The notes under the pieces: generated by a model | Databases searched by the model: none | The model's input: only the letters and a program-made list of their open reading frames with translations | What the model was told of the DNA's origin: nothing | Translations under genes and position numbers: made by a program | Shown: positions 17,584-26,487 of the stretch, one piece after another | How positions within the stretch are numbered: position 1 is the stretch's first letter | Layout: each line of letters starts with the position of its first letter | Assembly (NCBI GenBank): GCA_947455455.1 | Contig: CANGOE010000003.1 | Span: forward strand, 1 to 64,000 | Reading direction: 5' to 3' | Source of the DNA: Hyphomicrobiales bacterium | GTDB taxonomy: Bacteria; Pseudomonadota; Alphaproteobacteria; Rhizobiales; Beijerinckiaceae | Length of the DNA: 64,000 nt

Positions 17584-18633
17584 GTGCGCAAACTCAATAT
17601 TGCTGTTGAAGGCGTTGGGCTGATCGGCCGCCGCCATTGCGAGCATGTGGCGGCATCGCCGGACACGGTGTTGAGTGCCTTGATCGACCCGATGCCTGCC
17701 GCGCGGGAGGTGGCCGAGCGTTTCAATGTGCCCTTGTTTGCCTCGTTCAGCGAGATGCTGGAACAGCATTGTCCCGATGGTCTGATCATCGCGACACCCA
17801 ATGCTTTGCATGTGACCCATGGTCTGGAGGCGGTCGCGGCAGGGATTCCGGCTTTGGTGGAAAAGCCACTGGCCGATGATCCTGCCTCGGGGCTTGCTTT
17901 GGTCGAGGCGGCCGAGCGCGCCGGAGTGCCTTTGCTGGTCGGCCATCACCGCCGCCACAATCCGATGATCCAGACAGCCAAAGCCATGGTGGATTCGGGC
18001 AAATTGGGGGACATTGTGGCCGTGCACGGCTCGTTCTGGCTGTCCAAACCCGATGCCTATTACGATGTGGCTTGGCGGCGTGAGGCAGGGGCGGGGCCTG
18101 TGCTGGTCAATCTGATCCATGATGTCGATCTGTTGCGCTATTTGTGCGGCGAGGTTGTCGCCGTGCAAGCCATGAGTTCGAATGCCCAACGCGGGTTTTC
18201 GGTCGAGGATACAACCGTTGTGCTGTTGCGCTTTGCCAATGGCGCGTTGGGTACGGTCACCGTATCAGACACCATTCCGGCCCCGTGGAGCTGGGAGATG
18301 ACGACGGGCGAAAACCCTGCCTATCCGCAATCGGACCAATCATGCTATGTGATCGGCGGTTCGCTCGGTTCGCTTTCTATTCCGCGGCTGGAATTCTGGT
18401 CGCATCAGGGTGAACGCAATTGGTGGAAGCCGATGGTGAGCGAGCGCACAACCTTGATCGCGCAAGATCCTTTGCGGCTTCAAATCGCGCATTTTGCCCG
18501 GGTTATCAGGGGACAGGACCCTGCTTTGGTGACAGGCCGCGAGGGTTTGAAAACCTTGCAAGTCATAGATGCCATCAAACAGGCCGCCATATCCGGTGAA
18601 ACGGTCCATCTGGCGCATGGCCCATCCGTCTGA
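17584..18633 (+). CDS. Gfo/Idh/MocA family oxidoreductase
   Basis: 349 residues starting with GTG, 3 bases after aroQ. The N-terminal Rossmann fold starts NIAVEGVGLIGRRHCEHV; the usual GxGxxG reads G-V-G-L-I-G. ATPNALHVTH and the EKP motif (LVEKPLADD) with the cofactor-facing Lys follow. The C-terminal beta-sheet domain includes GPVLVNLIHDVDLLRYLCGE, the catalytic His region. These enzymes oxidise or reduce sugars, inositols, or shikimate/quinate-like polyols with NAD(P). Coupling with aroQ suggests a cyclitol such as quinate or shikimate as substrate, but this is inference. Confidence 0.85.
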   Translation: MRKLNIAVEGVGLIGRRHCEHVAASPDTVLSALIDPMPAAREVAERFNVPLFASFSEMLEQHCPDGLIIATPNALHVTHGLEAVAAGIPALVEKPLADDPASGLALVEAAERAGVPLLVGHHRRHNPMIQTAKAMVDSGKLGDIVAVHGSFWLSKPDAYYDVAWRREAGAGPVLVNLIHDVDLLRYLCGEVVAVQAMSSNAQRGFSVEDTTVVLLRFANGALGTVTVSDTIPAPWSWEMTTGENPAYPQSDQSCYVIGGSLGSLSIPRLEFWSHQGERNWWKPMVSERTTLIAQDPLRLQIAHFARVIRGQDPALVTGREGLKTLQVIDAIKQAAISGETVHLAHGPSV

Positions 18634-18721
18634 ATATGATCGTGTTCAGGCTTGATCTATCGCATGGCGGACTGATCAGATCCGTGGCTTGATGGACCTG
18701 TTACGTTGTAAAGAGGATGAC

Positions 18722-20602
18722 ATGACCGCAATAGCAGATCACCAAGACCATGATCATGACGATGGGCATGAGGCTTTCGGCGCGCTCGTGATTTCGCGGA
18801 TTGTGGTTGCGGTGGCTGGTGCGTTGGTGGCGTGGTTGAACCCGCCATGGCCGGTCTGGCTGATCGACGGGCTGGCTTGGGCGGCTTTGGCCTATGCCGC
18901 CTGGCCTATTTTTTCCGAAGCCGTGCATCATCTGCGCCAGAAGCGCATGACGATGGAATTGTCGATGAGCATTGCCGTTGTCGCGGCGGCCTCGATTTCC
19001 GAATTGTTTACCGCGCTGGTGGTGTCGATTTTCGTGCTGATTGCCGAAGAAATCGAGCATTTGACGCTGGCGCGCGGACGCACCGCCATCAAGGATCTGG
19101 TGGAATTCATCCCGCCCACCGCCAAAGTCATGCGCAATGGCGCGTGGCAGGAATTGAATGTCGAAGATATTGTCGTCAATGATGTGGTGATGGTGTCGCC
19201 GGGTGAAAAAGTGCCGGTTGACGGGATTGTCACCGAGGGACATTCCTATCTCGACCAGTCCCGGATCACCGGTGAGTCCATGCCGGTCGAGGCCTTGCCC
19301 GATCAGCAGGTGTTTGCAGGTTCCATCAACCAGATGGGCGCGTTGCAAATCCGCGTCGAGCGGGTCGGCCGCGATACCAGCTTCGGACGTATCATCGAAG
19401 CGGTTGAAAATGCGGAACAAAATCGTGCGCCTGTGCAAAAGCTCGCCGATGTTCTGGCAGGTTATCTGGTCTATTTTTCCTTTGCCGCCGCGCTGATCAC
19501 CTATCTGTTGACGCGGGATGTGCGGGCGACCATTTCGGTGATTATCGTTGCGGGGGCCTGCGGTGTGGCCGCTGGCACGCCTTTGGCGATTTTGGGCGGT
19601 ATCGGCCGCGCCGCGCAGTTGGGCGCGATTATCAAAGGCGGGATTTTTCTCGAATTGCTGGGGCGGGTCGATACGATTGTCTTTGATAAGACAGGGACTT
19701 TGACGCAAGGCCAGCCTTCGGTGATGGCGGTTCTGCCACTGGCCGGTGTCAGCGATGATGACTTGATCCGTGTGGCGGCGATTGTCGAGGCCCATTCCGA
19801 ACATCCCTTGGCGCGTGCCATTGTCAATGAGGCCAGACAACGCGGTTTGCCGATCGACGAGCCGTCGGGCTTTGATTATCAGGTCGGGCGCGGCGTGAAG
19901 GCGCAATGGCAGGGCAAGACCTTGCGGGTCGGCAACCGCAAAATGCTCCGCGAGGCCGGAATGATTGTGCCGGAGCGGCAAAGCGAGGTGATCGGTTCCG
20001 ATATTGTGGTGGCGGTGGATGATCGCTTCTATGGCGAAATCATCGTCGCCGATCCTTTGCGTCCCGAAGCGGCCGAAGCGATTGGCGAGTTGAACCGGTT
20101 GGGGATCAGAACCGTCTTGATGACCGGCGATACCGAGACAGTCGCCAATGATGTGGCGGCGCGTTTAGGCATTTCCGAATTGATTGCCCAAATGTTGCCC
20201 GAGGACAAGTTGGGCAAGGTGCGCGAATTGGTGGCGGCCAAACGGCTGGTGGCGATGGTGGGGGACGGGGTCAATGATGCCCCCGCGCTGACTGCCGCCC
20301 ATGTCGGTATTGCGATGGGTTCAGGCACCGATATTGCCAAGGAGAGTGCCGATCTGGTGCTGATCGGCAATGATCTGGGCAAATTGGTGGAAACCATGAT
20401 GATCGCTCAGAAAACCCGCGCCATCATCTGGCAGAATTTTGCCGGCACGATCGGGGTGGACACCATCGGCATTGTGCTGGCCTCGATGGGCTATCTCAAT
20501 CCCTTGCTGGCCGCTTTGATCCATGTCGGTTCGGAACTGGTGTTTCTGAGCAATTCGGCACGTCTGCTGGATTATCACTTCAAAACCCGCCATTCGGTGT
20601 GA
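18722..20602 (+). CDS. P1B-type heavy-metal-translocating ATPase with atypical TM motif
   Basis: 626 residues. A His/Asp-rich N-terminus (DHQDHDHDDGHE) replaces the usual HMA domain. Then come membrane segments, the actuator motif RITGESMPVE, the phosphorylation motif DKTGTLT, the P1B-specific SEHPLARA (His-Pro), the hinge GDGVNDAPAL and two final membrane helices. The sixth transmembrane segment, normally with a CPC-type metal site, reads VAGACGVAAGTPLAI. The first Cys and the Pro of CPC are replaced (Gly-Ala-Cys), so the ion transported is uncertain. The ATG at 18722, with AAAGAGGA upstream, is preferred over 18689. An RND efflux pair follows downstream, possibly part of the same resistance response. 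Confidence 0.88.
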   Translation: MTAIADHQDHDHDDGHEAFGALVISRIVVAVAGALVAWLNPPWPVWLIDGLAWAALAYAAWPIFSEAVHHLRQKRMTMELSMSIAVVAAASISELFTALVVSIFVLIAEEIEHLTLARGRTAIKDLVEFIPPTAKVMRNGAWQELNVEDIVVNDVVMVSPGEKVPVDGIVTEGHSYLDQSRITGESMPVEALPDQQVFAGSINQMGALQIRVERVGRDTSFGRIIEAVENAEQNRAPVQKLADVLAGYLVYFSFAAALITYLLTRDVRATISVIIVAGACGVAAGTPLAILGGIGRAAQLGAIIKGGIFLELLGRVDTIVFDKTGTLTQGQPSVMAVLPLAGVSDDDLIRVAAIVEAHSEHPLARAIVNEARQRGLPIDEPSGFDYQVGRGVKAQWQGKTLRVGNRKMLREAGMIVPERQSEVIGSDIVVAVDDRFYGEIIVADPLRPEAAEAIGELNRLGIRTVLMTGDTETVANDVAARLGISELIAQMLPEDKLGKVRELVAAKRLVAMVGDGVNDAPALTAAHVGIAMGSGTDIAKESADLVLIGNDLGKLVETMMIAQKTRAIIWQNFAGTIGVDTIGIVLASMGYLNPLLAALIHVGSELVFLSNSARLLDYHFKTRHSV

Positions 20603-20664
20603 TCATATCAGCCTGCCTGATCATTGGTCTTGAAATCGTCACTGAATGCAGGCACCAATGAATC

Positions 20665-21834
20665 ATGATCAAAACATCCTCATATCGCCTTATCGTCGCA
20701 GGGCTTGGCCTTGTCTGTCTGTCTGCCTGTTCCGATACGGGCAAGGCTCCCGCGCCCTCCGCGCCTCCGCCTCCGGCGGTGACGGTGGCCAAGCCGCTTG
20801 TCCGGCAGGTGGTCGACGAGGATGAATATGTCGGTCGTTTTGTCGCCCAGAATGCGGTGGAAATCAGAGCGCGGGTGTCCGGTTATCTCGAGCAGGTCCA
20901 TTTCAAGGACGGGGCCATAGTCAAGCAGGGCGATCTGCTGTTCAGCATCGATCCGCGCCCGTTCCGCAATACGCTGGACCAGGCCCGCGCCAATCTCGAA
21001 CAGGCGCGGTCCAATGCGGTGTTTGCCGAGTCCGATTTTGGCCGCGCACAATTGCTGGCCCGCGAAAAGACCATTACCGATCAGGCGCTTGACCAACGTG
21101 CGCAGAGCCTGCGCAATGCACAGGCCGCGGTGGCCGCCAATGAAGCTCTTGTGCGTCAGGCTGAACTGGATCTGCAATTTACCGAATTGCGCGCCCCGAT
21201 TGACGGGCGGATCGGTGATCGTCGGGTTTCGCCGGGCAATCTGGTCACGGGTGGCACGGCGGGCAATACATCCTTGCTGGCCAGTATTGTGTCGCTTGAT
21301 CCGATCCGGTTCGAATTCACCTTCGATGAAGCCGCCTTCTTGCGTTACAAGCGCATCCGGCCGCAATCGACCGATGCGACGGCGCAGGAGCCTGTCGCTG
21401 TCCAGCTCAAGCTGATCGATGACAAAAACTTCGCCCATCAGGGTGCGATTGATTTCATCGACAACGTGATCGACAAATCCTCCGGCACGATGCGCGGTCG
21501 GGCTGTGTTTGCCAACAAGCAGGATTTGTTTACCCCCGGCATGTTCGGCCGTCTGAAAGTGTCGGGTTCTTTGCCCTATCAGGCCTTTCTGATCCCCGAT
21601 GCGGCCATCGGCACCGAGCAGATCCGCAAATTTGTCTATGTTGTCGGGGCCGATGATACGGTTGCGATGAAATATGTCGTGCCCGGCCAGATGTCGGACG
21701 GATTGCGCGTGATCAAAGACGGGCTTTCAACCGAGGACCGTGTGGTGGTCAACGGATTGATGCGGGTACGTCCGGGGATCAAGGTCACGCCGACAGAAGC
21801 TGTGAGTGCGCCAACACCTGCACCCGCACGCTAA
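20665..21834 (+). CDS. RND efflux periplasmic adaptor (membrane fusion) protein
   Basis: 389 residues. The N-terminus is a lipoprotein signal (VAGLGLVCLSACSD, lipobox LSAC), so it is anchored to the periplasmic face of the inner membrane. The HlyD/AcrA architecture is visible: lipoyl halves (VSGYLEQVHFKDGAIVKQGD and LDLQFTELRAPIDGRIGDR) around an alpha-hairpin, then beta-barrel and membrane-proximal domains (FVYVVGADDTVAMKYV, LIKDGLSTEDRVVVNGL-like). It ends 11 bases before the RND pump gene, so they are an operon. A partner outer-membrane factor (TolC type) is not encoded nearby. Confidence 0.92.
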   Translation: MIKTSSYRLIVAGLGLVCLSACSDTGKAPAPSAPPPPAVTVAKPLVRQVVDEDEYVGRFVAQNAVEIRARVSGYLEQVHFKDGAIVKQGDLLFSIDPRPFRNTLDQARANLEQARSNAVFAESDFGRAQLLAREKTITDQALDQRAQSLRNAQAAVAANEALVRQAELDLQFTELRAPIDGRIGDRRVSPGNLVTGGTAGNTSLLASIVSLDPIRFEFTFDEAAFLRYKRIRPQSTDATAQEPVAVQLKLIDDKNFAHQGAIDFIDNVIDKSSGTMRGRAVFANKQDLFTPGMFGRLKVSGSLPYQAFLIPDAAIGTEQIRKFVYVVGADDTVAMKYVVPGQMSDGLRVIKDGLSTEDRVVVNGLMRVRPGIKVTPTEAVSAPTPAPAR

Positions 21835-21845
21835 GGGAGACGACG

Positions 21846-24800
21846 ATGCATATCTCCCGCTTTTTCATCGACCGCCCGATTTTTTCCGGTGTGATCTCGA
21901 TATTGATCATCATTCTGGGAGCGGTGGCGTTTTTGCGCCTGCCGATTGCCCAATATCCCGAAATCGCGCCGCCCATCATCAATGTGTCGGGACAATATCC
22001 CGGAGCCAGTGCCGATGTGGTGGCCTCCACTGTGGTCGGGCCGATCGAGCAACAGATCAACGGCGTCGAGAACATGCTCTATGTCTCCTCGAATTCGTCG
22101 GGGGACGGGCGTTTTTCCATTCAGGTGACGTTTGATCTGGGCACCAATCTGGATACGGCACAGGTGCAAATCCAGAACCGTGTCGGCATTGCCGCCCCGC
22201 GTCTGCCCGCCGATGTGCGCAATCTGGGGGTAACAGTCACCAAAAGCTCGCCCGATCTGATGATGGTGGTGCATCTGATCTCGCCGGATAAATCGCGCGA
22301 TGATTTGTTTATTTCCAATTATGCCACGCTGGAAATCACCGATGCGCTGACCCGCGTCGACGGGGTGGGATCACTGACCGTGTTCGGCTCGCGCGATTAT
22401 GCGATGCGGGTCTGGCTTGATCCCGACCGCCTGCAATCGATGGGCATGACCTCGGGGGATGTGCTGTTGGCCCTGCAGGGGCAGAATATCCAGGTGGCCT
22501 CCGGCGTGTTGAACCAACCGCCGGTTGCCAATCCGGGCGCGTTCCAGATCGCGGTGCAGACTTTGGGCCGTTTGTCCGACCCCAAACAGTTCGGCGAGGT
22601 CGTGGTCAAGCAAACCGCCGGTGCGCTGGTGCGGATCAAGGACATTGCCAAAGTCGAACTGGCCGCGCTTGATTATTCCTCCAATTCCTATCTCGATACC
22701 GATCCTGCTGTAGCGATGGCGGTGTTCCAGCGTCCCGGATCCAATGCGCTGGCAACAGCCAAGCTGATCCGCCAGACCATGGCCGATTTGTCCAAGCGCT
22801 TTCCGGCAGGGGTACAATACAAGATCGTTTATGATCCGACCGTATTCATCCAGCAATCGGTCGAAGCGGTGCAGGAGACCGTGTTCGAGGCCATTTTGCT
22901 GGTGGTGTTTGTGGTCGTGCTGTTTTTGCAACGCTGGCGGGCGGCGATTATTCCGCTGGTGGCCATTCCGGTCTCGCTGATCGGCACCTTTTTCCTGATG
23001 TCGTTGTTCGGCTTTTCGCTCAACAATCTGACCCTGTTCGGGCTGGTGCTGGCGGTGGGGATTGTGGTGGATGATGCCATTGTCGTGGTGGAAAATGTCG
23101 AGCGCAATATTGCCGCCGGACTGACCCCCTACGAGGCCTCTGTGCGTTCGATGGAAGAGGTGGGAGCCGCACTTGTCGCCATTTCGCTGGTGCTGTGCGC
23201 GGTGTTTATTCCGTCCTCATTCATCACGGGGATATCGGGACAGTTTTACCGCCAGTTCGCCCTGACGATTACGGGGGCGACGGTGTTCTCGCTGATTGTC
23301 TCGCTGACCCTGTCGCCCGCTTTGTGCGCCTTGCTGTTGAAACCCCATCACGACGCGTTGCCGACCCGCTGGTGGCAACACCCGTTGCAGGCGTTTTTCA
23401 ACCGCTTCAATGTCGGCTTCGATAAATTGGCCGGCGGCTATGGCTGGCTGGCGCAACGCGTGGTCCGGCTGTCGGCTTTGATGCTGATCGCCTATGTGGC
23501 GATTATCGGATTGGGGCTCAACGAATTCCGCAAAGTGCCGACGGGATTTATTCCTCCGGTGGATCGCGGTTATCTGATCGTGGTAGCCCAATTGCCGCCC
23601 GGTGCGGCTTTGGCGCGAACCGATGCGGTGCAACGCCGGATTGTCGATATCGCCTTGAAAGTGCCCGGCGTGATCGGTGCGGTCAATATTGTCGGCCTGT
23701 CGGGAGCCAGCTTTACCAATGCACCCAATGCGGGCGCGGCCTTTCTGGCGCTGGACTCTTTCGACAAGCGCGCCAAGGATCCGCGCCAATCGGCGCAGGC
23801 GATCCAGCGTGAACTGTTCCGGCAATTTTCCGGTATTCAGGAAGCACAGGTCTTTGTGGTTGTTCCGCCTTCGGTGGCCGGGATCGGCAATGCCGGCGGC
23901 TTCCGCATGATGGTCGAGGATCGGGCCGGGCAGGGACCGGCCGCCTTGCAGGCCGCCACCCGCGCCATGATGGCGCGTGCCGCCCAAACGCAGGGCGTGG
24001 CACAGGTCTTCTCGATTTTCGAGAATTCGACACCGCAACTCTATCTCGATATCGACCGCGAGAAAGCCCAACTCCTGGGTGTCAATGTGCCTGATGTGTT
24101 TGCGGCATTGCAGACATTTCTCGGCTCGTCCTATGTGAATGATTTCAACCTGTTCGGCCGCACTTTCCGCGTCTCGGCACAGGCGCAGGACAGTGCGCGT
24201 CTGGAGCCCAAGGATGTGCTGTCGATCAGGGTGCGCAATTCCTCCGGCGATACGGTGCCTTTGGGCTCTTTCACCACGGTTGAAACCCGCTCCGGTCCCT
24301 ATCGCGTGCCGCGCTACAATCTTTATCCCGCCGCCGAACTGGATGGCTCCGCCGCGCCCGGCTATTCGCAGGGCGAGGCGATGCAGATCATGGAAAAGCT
24401 GGCCGCCGAAGTCCTGCCCGACGGTTTTGCGACGGAATGGACCACTCTGGCCTTCCAGCAACAGCGGGCCGGCAATACGGCGGTCTTTGCCTTCATTCTG
24501 GCGGTGGTCTTCGTGTTTCTGGTGCTGGCAGCCCAGTTCGAAAGCCTGACATTGCCGCTGGCGGTGATTTTGATTGTGCCGATGTGTCTGATTGCCTCCA
24601 TCATCGGGGTGATCCTGCGTGGATTGGATAACAATATCCTGACACAGGTAGGCTTTATCGTGCTGATCGGGCTGGCCGCCAAAAATGCCATTCTGATTGT
24701 CGAATTTGCCAAACAACTTGAGGATCAGGGCATGGACCGCTTTGCGGCCGCCGTTGAATCGGCCCGCTTGCGCCTGCGCCCCATCCTGATGACCTCGCTG

Positions 24801-24980
24801 GCTTTCGTGTTCGGGGTCTCGCCGATGGTCTGGGCCGTGGGGGCGGGGGCGGAACTGCGCCAGTCACTCGGGACGGCCGTTTTTTCCGGCATGATCGGTG
24901 TCACTTTATTTGGTCTGGTCTTTACACCGGTGTTTTATGTGGTTTGCCGCTGGTTGGCGACCAGATCGAAGCAATCTTGA
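21846..24980 (+). CDS. RND multidrug efflux permease (HAE1/AcrB type)
   Basis: 1044 residues, full length for AcrB/MexB proteins. It opens with ISRFFIDRPIFSGVISILII (TM1) and has PIAQYPEIAPP and the porter-domain PPSVAGIGNAGGF. The proton-relay helix carries the paired aspartates (GLVLAVGIVVDDAIVVVENV), and the C-terminal TM10-12 region includes FIVLIGLAAKNAILIVEFAK with the conserved Lys. It works as a proton-driven trimer that exports hydrophobic drugs or detergents with the adaptor encoded just upstream. A start purine run (AAGGGAGACGACG) serves as Shine-Dalgarno. No repressor gene (TetR or MarR) is adjacent. Confidence 0.95.
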   Translation: MHISRFFIDRPIFSGVISILIIILGAVAFLRLPIAQYPEIAPPIINVSGQYPGASADVVASTVVGPIEQQINGVENMLYVSSNSSGDGRFSIQVTFDLGTNLDTAQVQIQNRVGIAAPRLPADVRNLGVTVTKSSPDLMMVVHLISPDKSRDDLFISNYATLEITDALTRVDGVGSLTVFGSRDYAMRVWLDPDRLQSMGMTSGDVLLALQGQNIQVASGVLNQPPVANPGAFQIAVQTLGRLSDPKQFGEVVVKQTAGALVRIKDIAKVELAALDYSSNSYLDTDPAVAMAVFQRPGSNALATAKLIRQTMADLSKRFPAGVQYKIVYDPTVFIQQSVEAVQETVFEAILLVVFVVVLFLQRWRAAIIPLVAIPVSLIGTFFLMSLFGFSLNNLTLFGLVLAVGIVVDDAIVVVENVERNIAAGLTPYEASVRSMEEVGAALVAISLVLCAVFIPSSFITGISGQFYRQFALTITGATVFSLIVSLTLSPALCALLLKPHHDALPTRWWQHPLQAFFNRFNVGFDKLAGGYGWLAQRVVRLSALMLIAYVAIIGLGLNEFRKVPTGFIPPVDRGYLIVVAQLPPGAALARTDAVQRRIVDIALKVPGVIGAVNIVGLSGASFTNAPNAGAAFLALDSFDKRAKDPRQSAQAIQRELFRQFSGIQEAQVFVVVPPSVAGIGNAGGFRMMVEDRAGQGPAALQAATRAMMARAAQTQGVAQVFSIFENSTPQLYLDIDREKAQLLGVNVPDVFAALQTFLGSSYVNDFNLFGRTFRVSAQAQDSARLEPKDVLSIRVRNSSGDTVPLGSFTTVETRSGPYRVPRYNLYPAAELDGSAAPGYSQGEAMQIMEKLAAEVLPDGFATEWTTLAFQQQRAGNTAVFAFILAVVFVFLVLAAQFESLTLPLAVILIVPMCLIASIIGVILRGLDNNILTQVGFIVLIGLAAKNAILIVEFAKQLEDQGMDRFAAAVESARLRLRPILMTSLAFVFGVSPMVWAVGAGAELRQSLGTAVFSGMIGVTLFGLVFTPVFYVVCRWLATRSKQS

Positions 24981-25373
24981 GCACGCAAGGGCGTGTCCGG
25001 TGGTCAATCTCTCTTTTCAATGGTGATTAAGCCCTGATCAACAGGTCTGTCTTTGTCTGATCATGCAGGCGAAGCGAGGATAATTGTGCGATTTCTTGCT
25101 CGCCCTCTTTACAACTTATGGTCGCATATTGTTTATAAGCACTTATTAATTGCCAGTTCTGGTTCAAGATCCGTCTTAAGCCTGTCGGCAATTGGGAAGT
25201 CGGGGGACTTTTCACACATTGGGACTCTTGATGGGTCTTGAGGTTGTTCGGTGCTCGTTTGCGCCTGTCGCAAGTTGGGCTTTTTCTCGTTCCCCGGAGT
25301 TTTGTGTGTCTTTTGGGTCCATTCAACAGGCTCATGGCGCGTCGTGTAAAGAGTAGAGTTAAGGAGCGGTTGA
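24981..25373. other. Intergenic region upstream of the K+ channel gene
   Basis: 393 bases without a supported gene. A minus-strand ORF spanning it (25027-25437) runs into the channel gene, lacks a ribosome site and has no recognisable family, so it is not accepted. The region is less GC-rich than its flanks and probably holds the channel's promoter and a leader. The Shine-Dalgarno TTAAGGAGCGG stands at 25361-25371. No convincing terminator for the RND operon was seen. Confidence 0.5.
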
Positions 25374-26426
25374 ATGGAAGCCTATAGAGACAATGTCGAG
25401 CATCCATCATGGATCCATCGTGTTTTTCACGATCCATCCTATGATTTGTTCACCAAATGGCACAGCATCATCAATGTTTTCATTTATTTGTCGTGCATAG
25501 CCATTGCGCTTGAGTCGGTTGAAGAACTCGAGGCGGCTTATCATCATGAATTCATGATGTTTGAATGGTTTTCGGTAGGCTTGTTCACCCTGGATTATCT
25601 GGGCAATGTTTTCACAGCCAGGGACCGGGTGCGTTATATTTTCAGCTTCTGGGGTATGGTTGATCTGCTCTCGATCCTGCCGTCCTATATGATGCTTTTC
25701 AATTTCACCGGCGTGAAGGCCACCAAGATCCTGCGGATTTTGCGTGTGATCCGTGTCTTGCGTGTGTTGAAGCTGGCCCGTTCGGCGATGCAGGACATCA
25801 ATTCGGCCAAGGATGGCCATGCCAACCCGATTGTTGCCAATCTGCGCATCTACTTCATCGCTTTGTTCTCGATCCTGATGATTTCTTCGACTTTGATGTA
25901 TCATGTCGAAGGTGGTCTCTATTCGGCCGAGCATATTGCCGAAGCGCAGGCCCATATTGACGAGGCACTGGTCAAGGACGGCAAGGAAGCCGGTTCTGAA
26001 AAATATATGCCGACCGATCCGATTTCCGGTAATCCTATTCCCGAAGACAAGCGCTTCTACACCTCGATCCCTGCGTCGATGTGGTGGTGCATTGTGACGC
26101 TGACCACAACCGGTTACGGCGATCTGTATCCTGTTACCGTTGGCGGGCGTATCATTGCCGGTATCACGATGTTCCTCGGCTTGGTGCTGTTCGGTATGTT
26201 GATGAACATTGTGGGTAAAACCCTGATGGTGTTGCTGTTCGGTGAGGCTGTCGGCCACGAGCACGAGCATCACAAGCCGCATCCCCATGAGCATCACGCT
26301 GACGGCGACCGCATCAAGGCGGCAGTCTATCTGTTGCTTGAAGAAGGTGTGATCAACACCAATCAGGCGGAAAAGCTGTCGGTGATGAGCGCCGAAGAGC
26401 TGTCAAAGCGCCTCGATCGCCATTGA
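25374..26426 (+). CDS. Voltage-gated-like potassium channel (6-TM, GYGD filter)
   Basis: 350 residues. Six hydrophobic segments are visible. S4 has regularly spaced arginines (ILRILRVIRVLRVLKLARSA). The pore loop ends in the selectivity filter TLTTTGYGDLYPVT, diagnostic for K+ channels. Between S5 and the pore is a long, acidic insertion of about 65 residues (YSAEHIAEAQAHIDEALVKD region), much longer than the usual turret. After S6 a histidine-rich linker (HEHEHHKPHPHEHH) leads to a short helical C-terminal segment (LLLEEGVINTNQAEKLSVM) resembling a SHOCT/oligomerisation module. Likely a voltage- or ligand-modulated K+ channel of the inner membrane. It has its own terminator, so it is monocistronic. 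Confidence 0.9.
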   Translation: MEAYRDNVEHPSWIHRVFHDPSYDLFTKWHSIINVFIYLSCIAIALESVEELEAAYHHEFMMFEWFSVGLFTLDYLGNVFTARDRVRYIFSFWGMVDLLSILPSYMMLFNFTGVKATKILRILRVIRVLRVLKLARSAMQDINSAKDGHANPIVANLRIYFIALFSILMISSTLMYHVEGGLYSAEHIAEAQAHIDEALVKDGKEAGSEKYMPTDPISGNPIPEDKRFYTSIPASMWWCIVTLTTTGYGDLYPVTVGGRIIAGITMFLGLVLFGMLMNIVGKTLMVLLFGEAVGHEHEHHKPHPHEHHADGDRIKAAVYLLLEEGVINTNQAEKLSVMSAEELSKRLDRH

Positions 26427-26445
26427 TCGCGTTTCATAAACAAGG

Positions 26446-26470
26446 AAAAGCCCCGCGAGGGGCTTTTTTT
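26446..26470. terminator. Bidirectional rho-independent terminator
   Basis: Perfect stem AAAAGCCCC/GGGGCTTTT with a GCGA loop and extra T residues. It serves the K+ channel gene on the plus strand and the convergent SDR gene on the minus strand. Confidence 0.92.
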
Positions 26471-26487
26471 GTGCCCTGTGCCCGTGT

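Noticed and set aside
20603..20630. TGATCA...TGATCA dyad after the P-type ATPase gene as a terminator
   Set aside because: It lacks a T run and the spacer is long; not supportable as a terminator.
23217..24716. 499-residue minus-strand ORF inside the RND permease gene
   Set aside because: It is a shadow of the plus-strand gene caused by codon bias, with no domain and an abnormal composition.
25027..25437. 136-residue minus-strand ORF in the region before the K+ channel
   Set aside because: It overlaps the channel start, has no good ribosome site and gives no recognised family.
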